From an uncultured bacterium (GTDB taxonomy: Bacteria; Krumholzibacteriota; Krumholzibacteriia; LZORAL124-64-63), in contig CAIWHK010000031.1 of the NCBI GenBank assembly GCA_903912525.1, positions 1 through 64,000 on the forward strand: a stretch of 64,000 nt of DNA. The letters run 5' to 3'. Of this stretch, positions 9,476 to 16,730 are shown piece after piece (positions within the stretch are counted from its first letter, which is position 1; the number at the start of each line of letters is the position of its first letter). The notes beneath the pieces are model-generated. The model was not told where the DNA came from. It saw only the letters and a list, made by a program, of their open reading frames with translations, and did no database searches. Both the position numbers and the translations under genes were made by a program.

Positions 9476-9718
9476 GTGCTCATCCTCAGTCGCAAGCGCA
9501 ACGAGAAGATCATGATCGGCGATGACATCGCCATCATGATCGTGGACATACGGGGCGATCAGGTCCAGATCGGGATCGACGCACCCCGGAGTATTCCCGT
9601 GCACCGGCACGAGATCTACGAAGAGATCAAGAGCACCACGCTCGGCGCCGCCGCCTCGGAAAAGGTCGACCTTGAAGCGATGCGCCGGAAGGCGCGGCGG
9701 CAGGAAGGCGACAAGTAG
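9476..9718 (+). CDS. csrA: Carbon storage regulator CsrA (translational repressor)
   Basis: RNA-binding repressor of 80 aa. The start is GTG 9476, with an AGGGAGG ribosome-binding site 4-5 bases upstream; the N-terminus [17 protein letters not shown] is the CsrA hallmark, and upstream in-frame codons run into fliW and are not coding. It includes the beta strands and the [22 protein letters not shown] block. The C-terminal tail (to ARRQEGDK) is longer than in E. coli CsrA, as is usual for FliW-controlled CsrA. Its likely local targets are the flagellin leaders on the opposite strand (14503-14520 and 15529-15548). Confidence 0.97.
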   Translation: MLILSRKRNEKIMIGDDIAIMIVDIRGDQVQIGIDAPRSIPVHRHEIYEEIKSTTLGAAASEKVDLEAMRRKARRQEGDK

Positions 9719-9749
9719 AGCGGCCCCCGGCACATCTCGGGACGGACGG

Positions 9750-9774
9750 GAAACTCCCCTTTGCGGGGAGTTTC
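9750..9774. terminator. Hairpin between convergent csrA and the fliT-like gene
   Basis: Perfect 10-bp stem, GAAACTCCCC/GGGGAGTTTC, with a 5-base loop. It lies 31 bases after the csrA stop and 29 bases past the end of the minus-strand fliT-like gene, so it could stop transcription from both sides. The U-tract is weak on either strand, so efficiency is uncertain. Confidence 0.7.
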
Positions 9775-9803
9775 GCTGTTTGGGGGAGGATCGGGAGCGG
9801 GGC

Positions 9804-10145
9804 TCAGGCCAGGCGATCGACGGCGGTCGGCAGTGCGTCCGCTTCCTGGGCCGGGCGGGGGCGATTGCCCATGGTGATGCCGGCGTGAAAGGCCACATCG
9901 GCTTCGGCCAGGGCGTCCCGGGCGGCCGCCTGCAGGACCCGGTCGGCCTCGACCAGCGCCTGAAGTCGGGACTGCAGGCGAACGCGGCCGGCTGAATCCG
10001 CGGCCGCTGCGGCCGCGAGGGCGGCCAGGGCGTCACCGCGCGCAACCAGGAGTTCCGCCCACGCAGGCTCGTTGCCCGCAGCCAGCGCCGCCCCCAGCGC
10101 CGAAGTCAATCCTTCCGCGCGGTCGAGATGTTCGTGCAGGTCCAT
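9804..10145 (-). CDS. FliT-like small helical protein, probable export chaperone
   Basis: Alanine-rich, all-helical protein of 113 aa, 14 bases downstream of fliS. fliT commonly occupies this place after fliD-fliS, and FliT is a chaperone for the filament cap FliD. Size and heptad-like content (helices around residues 1-45 and 50-85) agree, but no diagnostic motif is visible, so the call rests mainly on context. Its 3' end faces csrA across the hairpin at 9750-9774. Confidence 0.5.
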   Translation of the reverse strand: MDLHEHLDRAEGLTSALGAALAAGNEPAWAELLVARGDALAALAAAAAADSAGRVRLQSRLQALVEADRVLQAAARDALAEADVAFHAGITMGNRPRPAQEADALPTAVDRLA

Positions 10146-10159
10146 GCAGCCGTTCCCCG

Positions 10160-10705
10160 TCAGGCCGAGACCGAGAGCAACCCGGTGCGTCCCGACAGGG
10201 GGTCGGTCGCGGCCGGGGCGGAGCCGGCAACGGGATTCCCGTCGCCGCCCGCGCGTCCACCGGACGATCCGTTTGCAGGATCCGCGCCAGCGCCGCCCGC
10301 GTTGCGCACCCGCGCGCGCAATTCGTTCTCGCCGGTACCGTTCGGGATCTGCCGCCAGGCGTCCAGCAGCGGGCGCAGGACGTCCATGCAGGCTTTCGCC
10401 CGCCGGGGATCACGATCGAGCAGGAGGCTCAGGTGCTCGCGGAACAGGAAGTCGTAGATCGAGTCGAGGTTGCCGGCGATCTCGCCGCCGTTCTTGTGGT
10501 CGAGGGCCTGGCGCAGCTCCGAAACGATGCGCTGGGAGTGGGTGACCCGCTTCGTGAACCGGGCCCGGTCGCCGGACTCGATGGCCGCGATGGCTTCCTC
10601 GAGGTCGCTGACCATCTTTTCGTAGAGCAGGACGACCATGCGTTCCCGGGACATCGTCCCGAGGTCGGTCTCCCGGTATCGCAGAACTCCCTGATTGCCG
10701 TACAT
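10160..10705 (-). CDS. fliS: Flagellin export chaperone FliS with extended tail
   Basis: FliS binds the C-terminus of flagellin in the cytosol and prevents early polymerisation. Residues 1-120 have the family pattern: a YRETDLGTMSRERMVVLLYEKMVSDLEEA start, SQRIVSELRQALD and SIYDFLFREHLSLLL. After the core there is a ~50-residue Gly/Ala/Pro-rich tail, giving 181 aa instead of ~130. The ATG at 10705 lies 30 bases after the fliD stop on the same strand. The flagellin clients are encoded just upstream in this same direction. Confidence 0.95.
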   Translation of the reverse strand: MYGNQGVLRYRETDLGTMSRERMVVLLYEKMVSDLEEAIAAIESGDRARFTKRVTHSQRIVSELRQALDHKNGGEIAGNLDSIYDFLFREHLSLLLDRDPRRAKACMDVLRPLLDAWRQIPNGTGENELRARVRNAGGAGADPANGSSGGRAGGDGNPVAGSAPAATDPLSGRTGLLSVSA

Positions 10706-10734
10706 GTGCGTGCCTTCCCGGTTTCCTGCGACCG

Positions 10735-12051
10735 CTAGCGGATGCTGCCGAGGTAGTTGCCCTGCGCCTGCAGCTGCGACACCATCTGCTCCATGGCCGT
10801 GAAGCGCCGCTGGAGCGTCGACTGGTACGATTCGATGCTGCGCTCGTAGCGCGCGATGCTGTCGTCGACGTTGTCGATACGCTTGTTCAGGGACGTCGTC
10901 GAAGCCTTGAACACGCCCTGCGTGCTGCTGGTCAGGCTCGAGATCAGCGTGTCGAGCTGCGAGGCCTTGCCGACGTTGCCCTCGCGCTTGACGAAGAAGT
11001 CGCGCACCGAGCCGAACTGCGCGGCCAGAGCGTCCTTCAGCTTCGCCGCGTCGAACTCGACCTGCCGGTTCGAGCCGCGCTTGACGCCCATCTGCGCGAA
11101 CATCGTGATGTCGCCCAGGCCGGTTGCGAACGAGCTGCCGAACATGTTCTCGACCGAGCTTGCGACGGTGCGCAGGGCCGCGTTCTCGCGCAGGGTGCCG
11201 TCGGCGGCGGATTCCTTGGCGATGAACGAGAAAAGGTCATTGTACGCGTCGGTCAGGCCCTTGACCTTGTCGGAAATGCCGTCGGTGTCGCGCGCGACGG
11301 TGACGGTCAGCGTCTTGCCCGCGTCTGCCTGCAGAAGGCGCAGCGTGATCCCCGAGATGGCGTCGTCCGGCGTGTTGCTGTCGGCCGTGATCAGGATGTC
11401 GTCGATCGACAACGAGGCGTCCGCGGCGGTCGACTTGGTGGTCATCACCGGCGGCACGCCGCCCGTCAGCCCGCTCAGGTCCAGCGTGAAGGCGTTGGCG
11501 GTGCCGGCCTCGGCGCCGTTGACGACCAGGGTGTAGCCGCCGGTCGCCGCGCCCGAGTTCACGATGGCCGCGGACACGCCCTCGACGTTGTCGTTGATCG
11601 CGTTGGCCAGCCCCTGCAGCGTGTTGACGCCGGTCAGGTTCAGTTCCTTCGTCTTGCCGTCGATCGTGATGCTGACCCGCCCCGAGCCGATGTTGTCCAG
11701 CTTGCTGTCGTAGCCCTGGCTCTGGAGCTTCTGGGACGTGGCGAGCGAAATGACCTTGACGTTGTACTGCCCGGGGGAAGCCGAACCGCCGGCCGACACG
11801 GTGAGCGCGTCGGTATCGCTGCTCGTGGCCTTGGCGGTGGAGAATTCGGTGGAAGTGTCGAGCTTGCGGGCAGCCGTCTGCAGGGCCAGCAGCTTGGTCT
11901 TCAGCGTGGCCAGCGAGGTGATCTGGTTCTGGTAGGACTGCTTGTCCTTCTGGAGGCGGTAGACCGGGGCCCGCTTGAGCTCCACCAGCTGGGAGATGAT
12001 GGAACCCGTATCCAAACCTGTGGCCAGGCCGGAGAACGAAACTGACGACAT
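10735..12051 (-). CDS. fliD: Filament cap protein FliD (HAP2)
   Basis: Cap protein that folds exported flagellin at the filament tip (438 aa, typical). The N-terminus has SFSGLATGLDTGSIISQLVELKRAPV, the FliD hallmark. The C-terminal half has the FliD_C blocks (GLTDAYNDLFSFIAKESA, FGSVRDFFV) and a terminal coiled coil (RRFTAMEQMVSQLQAQGNYL). A Flagellin_IN-like segment sits near residues 140-185. It lies between flaG and fliS. No separate promoter was seen in the short gap before it, so it is probably transcribed with flagellin 1 and flaG. Confidence 0.96.
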   Translation of the reverse strand: MSSVSFSGLATGLDTGSIISQLVELKRAPVYRLQKDKQSYQNQITSLATLKTKLLALQTAARKLDTSTEFSTAKATSSDTDALTVSAGGSASPGQYNVKVISLATSQKLQSQGYDSKLDNIGSGRVSITIDGKTKELNLTGVNTLQGLANAINDNVEGVSAAIVNSGAATGGYTLVVNGAEAGTANAFTLDLSGLTGGVPPVMTTKSTAADASLSIDDILITADSNTPDDAISGITLRLLQADAGKTLTVTVARDTDGISDKVKGLTDAYNDLFSFIAKESAADGTLRENAALRTVASSVENMFGSSFATGLGDITMFAQMGVKRGSNRQVEFDAAKLKDALAAQFGSVRDFFVKREGNVGKASQLDTLISSLTSSTQGVFKASTTSLNKRIDNVDDSIARYERSIESYQSTLQRRFTAMEQMVSQLQAQGNYLGSIR

Positions 12052-12106
12052 GATCGGCTCCCCCGTGACAGACAGCTAGTCGATCCGTCGACCCGCCCGC
12101 GCTCCG

Positions 12107-12481
12107 TCAGGTCATCTCGTCGATGACCATGCCGGACAGTTCGTCCAGTTTGCGGCGCAGGTTTAGCATTTCTTCTGAGGGATATTGACGAACCAGCGAG
12201 CCGTCCGGGTTTCGGACCTCGACGACGAACGATTTTGTCGTTTCGTCGCGCCTGAAGGTGATCTTGTGCGGTTCCGGGACCGCGCGCTGCAGGACTTCCT
12301 CGACATGCTGCGCGTACTCACGCGCCTGTTGCGGGTCGAGTTCCGGCAGGTCCCTCGCCGCGGGGGTGGCCCCGCTTCCCGGAAGGCTGCGTTCGGTTGC
12401 CTTGTCCTGGTGACCGTTTGCGGGTGCGGACCCGACGGCCCGCGGCCCGATCGGTGCGTTGACGGCCTGGATCGTTCCCAT
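12107..12481 (-). CDS. flaG: FlaG family protein
   Basis: Small flagellar protein (124 aa) with a disordered N-terminal half and the FlaG core near the C-terminus: HKITFRRDETTKSFVVEVRNPDG, then LVRQYPSEEMLNLRRKLDEL. FlaG proteins affect filament length in several bacteria; the mechanism is not settled. The start at 12481 (MGTIQAVNAP) is chosen because a GGGAG ribosome-binding site lies just upstream. An open frame further upstream runs through the hairpin region and is not FlaG-like. It lies between flagellin 1 and fliD. Confidence 0.88.
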   Translation of the reverse strand: MGTIQAVNAPIGPRAVGSAPANGHQDKATERSLPGSGATPAARDLPELDPQQAREYAQHVEEVLQRAVPEPHKITFRRDETTKSFVVEVRNPDGSLVRQYPSEEMLNLRRKLDELSGMVIDEMT

Positions 12482-12517
12482 GGCGCATCTCCCTTCCCAT
12501 CCCCGTGGGAATGGGGG

Positions 12518-12543
12518 TGGGGCCCCGCCGAAGCGGGGCCCCA
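12518..12543 (-). terminator. Strong hairpin between flagellin 1 and flaG
   Basis: Perfect 11-bp stem, TGGGGCCCCGC on each side of a CGAA (minus: TTCG) tetraloop, starting 8 bases after the flagellin 1 stop. No U-run follows. It may therefore be a partial terminator or a 3'-end stabiliser that lets abundant flagellin mRNA be cut off while some transcripts continue into flaG-fliD-fliS. Confidence 0.6.
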
Positions 12544-12550
12544 GGTCCAA

Positions 12551-13375
12551 CTAGCGCAGCAGAGACATCGCCAGGCTGGTGCTCGTGTTGGCCTGCGCCA
12601 GCATCGAGACGCCCGCCTGCTGGAGGATCTGGTAACTGGTCATGCGCGAGGTTTCCTTCGCGATGTCCACGTCACGGATGCGGCTGTTGGCGGCCGCCAG
12701 GTTCTCCGAGGTCATGTTGATGTTGCGGATCGAGCTCTCCAGGCGGTTCTGGATGGCGCCGAAGTCCGAACGCGCGCTGGTCACGGTCGAGATCGCGGTG
12801 TCGATCTGGCCCATGGCAACGCCGGCGCCCGAAGCACTGTCGATCGTCGCCGACAGGCCGAGGGTGGCGGTGTCGCGCGCGGTGCCGATGTTCACGTCCA
12901 CCTTGTCGGACGTGCCGGTGCCGATGCCCACCTGGATGGAGATCGTGCCGCCGTTGCCGTCGAGCAGCTTGACACCGTTGAACTCGGTCGCATCCGAGAT
13001 GCGGTCGATTTCACTCTTCAGCGCGCTGAATTCGTTGTTCAGGTAGCCGCGGTCGGTGTTCGACAGCGTCCCGTTCAACGACTGCTCGCTCAGTTCCTTC
13101 ATGCGCAGCAGGATCGAGGAGACCTCGTCCAGCGAGCCTTCACCCGTCTGCACGAGCGAGATGCCGTCGGCCGCGTTCCGGGACGCCTGGTCCAGGGCGC
13201 GGATGTCGGACTTCAAGCCCTCGCTGATGGCCAGGCCGGCCGCGTCGTCGCCGGCGCGGTTGATGCGCAGACCCGAGCTGAGCTTTTCCATCGACTTCTG
13301 GAACTCAGTCGAGCTGCGGGCCAGATGGCGCTGGGTGTTGAGTGAGCTGATGTTGGTGTTGATGCGGATGCCCAT
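12551..13375 (-). CDS. fliC: Flagellin 1
   Basis: Short flagellin (274 aa) made only of the D0/D1 core: N-terminal MGIRINTNISSLNTQRHLAR to about residue 140, and C-terminal LESSIRNINMTSENLAAANS to the end. No D2/D3 outer domain is present. The central ~40 residues differ most from the other three copies. The leader has a sigma28-like promoter (13507-13533), a weak AAGGAC hairpin (13401-13414) and the Shine-Dalgarno CAAGGAGGAA. flaG, fliD, fliS and the fliT-like gene follow on the same strand, so this copy probably heads the cap/chaperone operon. Confidence 0.97.
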   Translation of the reverse strand: MGIRINTNISSLNTQRHLARSSTEFQKSMEKLSSGLRINRAGDDAAGLAISEGLKSDIRALDQASRNAADGISLVQTGEGSLDEVSSILLRMKELSEQSLNGTLSNTDRGYLNNEFSALKSEIDRISDATEFNGVKLLDGNGGTISIQVGIGTGTSDKVDVNIGTARDTATLGLSATIDSASGAGVAMGQIDTAISTVTSARSDFGAIQNRLESSIRNINMTSENLAAANSRIRDVDIAKETSRMTSYQILQQAGVSMLAQANTSTSLAMSLLR

Positions 13376-13400
13376 GACATTCCTCCTTGAAATGCGTGCG

Positions 13401-13414
13401 GGACGTCCTTGCCC
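13401..13414 (-). promoter_or_regulatory. Weak candidate CsrA site in flagellin 1 leader
   Basis: On the mRNA strand the loop AAGGAC is closed by a 4-bp stem, GGGC/GUCC (one G-U pair), about 26 bases before the start codon. It is the same loop sequence as the stronger hairpins before flagellins 2 and 3. The Shine-Dalgarno AAGGAGGA supplies a second GGA. Alone this hairpin would be unconvincing. Confidence 0.4.
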
Positions 13415-13506
13415 TCAGCCGGGCTTGCAGCCCGTGGTCACTTGCCGTGTCCTGAGAGACTCACTTTCCCCGGGGTCGACCCTCTATTTGTCGTCCGGTA
13501 CGCAAA

Positions 13507-13533
13507 AGATCGACATCGTGCGCTTGAGCTTTA
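13507..13533 (-). promoter_or_regulatory. Sigma28 (FliA) promoter of flagellin 1
   Basis: On the minus strand: TAAA, a 15-base spacer, then GTCGATCT (consensus TAAA-N15-GCCGATAA; -35 perfect, -10 five of eight). It lies about 130 bases before the flagellin start, downstream of the terminator of flagellin 2. The same layout occurs before flagellin 3. Confidence 0.7.
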
Positions 13534-13571
13534 GGGTTGTTTTTTGCTTTGCTGATGTTTTTTGACACCGG

Positions 13572-13608
13572 GGAACAAAAAGAAACGGGGCGCCCGAAGG
13601 CGCCCCGT
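13572..13608 (-). terminator. Intrinsic terminator of flagellin 2
   Basis: 10-bp perfect stem, ACGGGGCGCC/GGCGCCCCGT, with a CGAA loop (TTCG on the transcript), followed on the minus strand by TTCTTTTTG. It starts 39 bases past the flagellin 2 stop. This separates the flagellin 2 transcript from the promoter of flagellin 1. Confidence 0.85.
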
Positions 13609-13646
13609 GTTCCGCCGGCCCCGGTGGCCGGTCAGCGAAGGTTCAA

Positions 13647-14474
13647 CTAGCCGCGGAGCAGATTCATCGCCAGACCCGTCGTGGTGTTGGCCTGGGCCAG
13701 CATCGCGACGCCCGCCTGCTGCAGGATCTGGTAGCTCGTCATCTGCGAGGTCTCCTTCGCCACGTCAACGTCGCGGATGCGGCTGTTGGCGGCGGCGAGG
13801 TTTTCCGAGGTCATGTTGATGTTGCGGATCGAGCTCTCCAGGCGGTTCTGGATGGCGCCGAAGTCCGAACGCGCGCTGGTCACGCTCGAGATCGCAGCGT
13901 CGATCTGGTCCATCGCCGTCGTCGCGCCGGAAGCGGCGTCGATCGTCGCCGACAGGCCCAGCTGCGCGGTGCTGCGGGCCAGGCCGAGGTCGATGTCCAC
14001 CTTGTCGGACGTGCCGGTGCCGATGCCAACCTGGATCGCAATCGTGCCGCCGGTGCCGTCGAGCAGCTTGACGCCGTTGAAGTCGGTCGAATCGGAGATG
14101 CGGTCGATTTCCGCCTTCAGCGCGCCGAACTCCGCGTTCAGGTAGCCGCGGTCGGTGTTCGACAGGGTGCCGTTCAGCGACTGCTCAGCCAGTTCCTTCA
14201 TGCGCAGCAGGATCGAGGAGACCTCGTCCAGCGAACCTTCACCCGTCTGCACGAGCGAGATGCCATCGGCAGCGTTCCGCGACGCCTGGTCCAGCGCACG
14301 GATGTCCGACTTCAAGCTCTCGCTGATGGCCAGGCCGGCCGCGTCGTCGCCGGCGCGGTTGATGCGCAGACCGGACGAGAGCTTTTCCATCGACTTGTTG
14401 AAGGAGATCGTGGAGTTGGCCAGGTGCCGGCGAGTGTTGATCGACGACACGTTCGTGTTGATGCGGATACCCAT
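13647..14474 (-). CDS. fliC: Flagellin 2
   Basis: Second short flagellin (275 aa), closest to flagellin 1: same N-terminal block (RINTNVSSINTRRHLANS), DFNGVKLLDG region and C-terminal LAAANSRIRDVDVAKETSQM. Variation is mostly in residues 145-200. It has a strong terminator of its own, but I found no sigma28 or sigma54 promoter in its 145-base upstream gap. It may be read from flagellin 3 through two hairpins without U-runs. Its leader has a perfect CsrA-type hairpin (14503-14520) and the CAAGGAGGAA Shine-Dalgarno. Confidence 0.97.
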   Translation of the reverse strand: MGIRINTNVSSINTRRHLANSTISFNKSMEKLSSGLRINRAGDDAAGLAISESLKSDIRALDQASRNAADGISLVQTGEGSLDEVSSILLRMKELAEQSLNGTLSNTDRGYLNAEFGALKAEIDRISDSTDFNGVKLLDGTGGTIAIQVGIGTGTSDKVDIDLGLARSTAQLGLSATIDAASGATTAMDQIDAAISSVTSARSDFGAIQNRLESSIRNINMTSENLAAANSRIRDVDVAKETSQMTSYQILQQAGVAMLAQANTTTGLAMNLLRG

Positions 14475-14502
14475 GATTCAATTCCTCCTTGAGTGTTCCC
14501 CT

Positions 14503-14520
14503 GCGGGCGTCCTTGCCCGC
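14503..14520 (-). promoter_or_regulatory. CsrA-binding hairpin in flagellin 2 leader
   Basis: On the mRNA strand: perfect 6-bp stem GCGGGC/GCCCGC closing the hexaloop AAGGAC, ending 29 bases before the start codon. ANGGAN in a hexaloop is the known high-affinity CsrA form. With the GGA of the Shine-Dalgarno at about 14481-14489, this gives the two-site layout typical of CsrA-repressed flagellin mRNAs. Confidence 0.75.
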
Positions 14521-14529
14521 TTCTTCTCA

Positions 14530-14557
14530 CCGGCCCGGCAACAGATTGCCGGACCGG
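14530..14557 (-). other. RNA hairpin between flagellins 3 and 2
   Basis: 12-bp stem with a 4-base loop. One position is C/A on the plus strand but G-U on the minus strand, so it is a full stem only in the minus-strand transcript. No U-run follows. With the GC hairpin at 14589-14608 it lies between the flagellin 3 stop and the flagellin 2 start, and may attenuate or stabilise a joint mRNA. Confidence 0.5.
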
Positions 14558-14588
14558 CTTCCCATCAGCTGCCCCGCTAAGGCTGGCC

Positions 14589-14608
14589 GGCGGCGCCGGG
14601 GCGCCGCC
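14589..14608 (-). other. GC-rich hairpin just after flagellin 3
   Basis: 8-bp perfect stem, GGCGGCGC/GCGCCGCC, with a 4-base loop, 11 bases past the flagellin 3 stop. There is no U-run, so factor-independent termination is doubtful. Confidence 0.45.
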
Positions 14609-14619
14609 CGCTACCGCCG

Positions 14620-15447
14620 CTAGCCGCGCAGCAGATTCATCGCCAGGCCCGTCGTGGTGTTGGCCTGCGCCAACATGTCCACGCCGGCCTGCTGCAGGAT
14701 CTGGTACGACGTCATGTTCGACGTCTCCTGGGCCACATCCACGTCGCGGATGCGACTGTTGGCGGCCGCCAGATTCTCAGAGGTCATGTTGATGTTGCGG
14801 ATGGAGCTCTCCAGGCGGTTCTGGATGGCGCCGAAACCGCCGCGCGCGCTGACGACCTGCGACACCGCGGCGTCGACCTGGTCCATCGCCACGGCGGCGT
14901 TGCTGTACGTGTCGACGCTCGAGGACAGGCCCATGTGCGCCGTGTCGAGGTCCGCACTGAGGTCGATGGCCACGCTGTCGGCGGCCGTGGTGCCGATACC
15001 CACCTGGATGCCGACCGTCCCGCCCTGGCCGTCGAGCAGCTTGACGTTGTTGAAGTCGACGCTGTCGCTGATGCGATCGATTTCGCTCCGGAGCGCCGCG
15101 AATTCCGAATTGAGGTAGCCGCGGTCGGTGTTCGACAGCGTGCCGTTCAGCGACTGCTCGGCCAGTTCCTTCATGCGCAGCAGGATGTTGCTGACTTCGT
15201 CGAGCGAGCCTTCCGCCGTCTGGATCAGCGAGATGCCGTCGGCAGCGTTGCGCGCAGCCTGGTCGAGGGCGCGGATGTCCGACTTGAGGGATTCGCTGAT
15301 GGCGAGGCCGGCAGCGTCATCACCGGCGCGGTTGATCCGCAGGCCGGAACTGAGCTTTTCCATCGACTTGTTGAAAGCGGTGGTGGAGCCCTGGAGGTGA
15401 CGGCGCGTATTGATCGACGAAACGTTGGTATTGATGCGGATGCCCAT
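14620..15447 (-). CDS. fliC: Flagellin 3
   Basis: Third short flagellin (275 aa). N-terminus MGIRINTNVSSINTRRHLQGS and the C-terminal core match flagellins 1 and 2; the middle (residues 145-200, VDTYSNAAVAMDQVDAAVSQ) is more divergent. It is only D0/D1, so the filament is probably smooth and thin. It has its own sigma28-like promoter (15575-15601) and a 7-bp CsrA-type hairpin (15529-15548) near the predicted 5' end. The Shine-Dalgarno is again CAAGGAGGAA. Confidence 0.97.
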   Translation of the reverse strand: MGIRINTNVSSINTRRHLQGSTTAFNKSMEKLSSGLRINRAGDDAAGLAISESLKSDIRALDQAARNAADGISLIQTAEGSLDEVSNILLRMKELAEQSLNGTLSNTDRGYLNSEFAALRSEIDRISDSVDFNNVKLLDGQGGTVGIQVGIGTTAADSVAIDLSADLDTAHMGLSSSVDTYSNAAVAMDQVDAAVSQVVSARGGFGAIQNRLESSIRNINMTSENLAAANSRIRDVDVAQETSNMTSYQILQQAGVDMLAQANTTTGLAMNLLRG

Positions 15448-15528
15448 GGTTTTCCTCCTTGAAAACGCCGGGTGATTTTGCCGTACGCCCCGCTCGGGGC
15501 CCGGATGTCCGTCCCGCTCCGGCTCCGT

Positions 15529-15548
15529 GCAGCGAGTCCTTTCGCTGC
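15529..15548 (-). promoter_or_regulatory. CsrA-binding hairpin in flagellin 3 leader
   Basis: Perfect 7-bp stem GCAGCGA/TCGCTGC closing the hexaloop AAGGAC on the mRNA strand. It lies about 20 bases after the predicted transcription start and 82 bases before the ATG. The stem differs completely in sequence from the one before flagellin 2 while the loop is identical, which is what selection for CsrA binding would produce. Confidence 0.75.
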
Positions 15549-15574
15549 CCGACCATCATTGCGTGACACGAGGG

Positions 15575-15601
15575 GTATCGTCGGTGGGGTGGGGGGCTTT
15601 A
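15575..15601 (-). promoter_or_regulatory. Sigma28 (FliA) promoter of flagellin 3
   Basis: On the minus strand: TAAA, exactly 15 bases, then GACGATAC (six of eight against GCCGATAA). It lies 128 bases before the start codon, between the terminator of flagellin 4 and the CsrA hairpin. Confidence 0.75.
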
Positions 15602-15611
15602 GCGTGATTTG

Positions 15612-15660
15612 AAAAAAAGATTCCGGCGGCCGCCCTCTGTGGGGTATGGCCGCCGGAATC
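15612..15660 (-). terminator. Intrinsic terminator of flagellin 4
   Basis: Perfect 13-bp stem, GATTCCGGCGGCC/GGCCGCCGGAATC, with a 16-base loop, followed on the minus strand by seven T residues. It lies 35 bases past the flagellin 4 stop. Confidence 0.92.
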
Positions 15661-15694
15661 ATCACCGGGCAGGCGGGAACGACCCGCTGCCGGA

Positions 15695-16540
15695 CTAGCC
15701 CTTCAGCAGGTTCAGCGCCAGCTGCGAGGTCATGTTGGCCTGCGCCAGGATGGACACGCCGGCCTGCTGCAGGATCTGCAGCGAGGTCATCGTCGACGTC
15801 TCGAGCGCCACGTCGACGTCGCGGATGCGGCTGTTGGCGGCCGCGAGATTTTCCGCCGTCATGCCGATGTTGCGGATCGACGTCTCGAACCGGTTCTGCG
15901 CCGCGCCGAAGTTGGCGCGCATGGAACTGACGACGCCCGTCGCCTCGGTGATCTTGCCGATCGCCGTGCGCGCCGCGTTGCCGTTCGTGCCGGTGATGTT
16001 GAAGATGCCGGCCGTCAGGTCGAGGGCGGAAGAGCTCATCGCCTGCGTCAAGTCGATCGACACTGCGCTGGTCGTCGCGTCGGTGCCGATGCCGACCTGC
16101 ACGCGCAGCGTCAGCGCCGTGCCGTCGAGCAGCTTGATGCCGTTGAACTCGGCCGTCATGCTGATACGGTCGACTTCGTCGAGCAGTTCCTGGAACTCGT
16201 TGTTCAGGTACACGCGCTCGTCCGAACCAAGCGTTTCCGTCGAGGCCTGTTCGGCCAGTTCCCGCAGGCGCAGCAGGATGCTGTTGACCTCATCCAGCGA
16301 ACCTTCAGCCGTCTGCACCAGCGAGACGCCGTCGGCAGCGTTGCGGGAGGCCTGCTGCAGCGCGCGGATGTCGGACTTCAGGCTCTCGCTGATAGCCAGG
16401 CCGGCGGCGTCATCGCCCGAACGGTTGATGCGCAGGCCCGAGCTCAGGCGCTCCATCGACTTCGAGAAGCGGGTGGTCGTGTCGTACAGGTGACGCTGTG
16501 CGTTCAGCGACGCGATGTTAGTATTGACTCTGAGTCCCAT
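15695..16540 (-). CDS. fliC: Flagellin 4 (divergent copy)
   Basis: Fourth flagellin (281 aa) and the most different: MGLRVNTNIASLNAQRHLYD start, SMERLSSGLRINRSGDD, LGSDERVYLNNEFQELLDE, and C-terminal RFETSIRNIGMTAENLAAAN. It also lacks outer domains. Its leader differs from the others: no AAGGAC hairpin, and Shine-Dalgarno ACGGAGGAA. Only a -10-like GCTGATAA (16624-16631, minus) was seen, without a matching -35. It may be a minor or differently timed filament component, for example at the base or tip. It is divergent from the acetyltransferase gene at 16731. Confidence 0.96.
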   Translation of the reverse strand: MGLRVNTNIASLNAQRHLYDTTTRFSKSMERLSSGLRINRSGDDAAGLAISESLKSDIRALQQASRNAADGVSLVQTAEGSLDEVNSILLRLRELAEQASTETLGSDERVYLNNEFQELLDEVDRISMTAEFNGIKLLDGTALTLRVQVGIGTDATTSAVSIDLTQAMSSSALDLTAGIFNITGTNGNAARTAIGKITEATGVVSSMRANFGAAQNRFETSIRNIGMTAENLAAANSRIRDVDVALETSTMTSLQILQQAGVSILAQANMTSQLALNLLKG

Positions 16541-16730
16541 GCCTTCTTCCTCCGTGACTCGCTGTGCGCTTTGGCGGATCCGGATCCGAGGGCAGGATTG
16601 CCACCTGGTTCCGCCGCGCCCCGTTATCAGCCATCAGACACTTGCCCGAACAAATGGCGCTTGCCGGTCGGTTCGGCGGGACCGTAGTCTGTACCGGTTC
16701 CATCCTGCAGCCCCTCGAGCCGGAGCCGCC

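Noticed and set aside
14538-14551. GGCAATCTGTTGCC (minus strand) before flagellin 2 as a sigma54 promoter
   Set aside because: Only 9 bases separate GG and GC; sigma54 needs 10. The sequence is explained by the hairpin at 14530-14557.
12551-16540. Flagellin copies as a DNA repeat array or recombination cassette
   Set aside because: They are separate genes with different leaders and terminators; I saw no flanking inverted repeats or invertase gene suggesting phase variation.
16624-16631. GCTGATAA (minus strand) upstream of flagellin 4, a sigma28-like -10
   Set aside because: Seven of eight match, but at neither accepted spacing is there a TAAA-type -35. Not called as a promoter.
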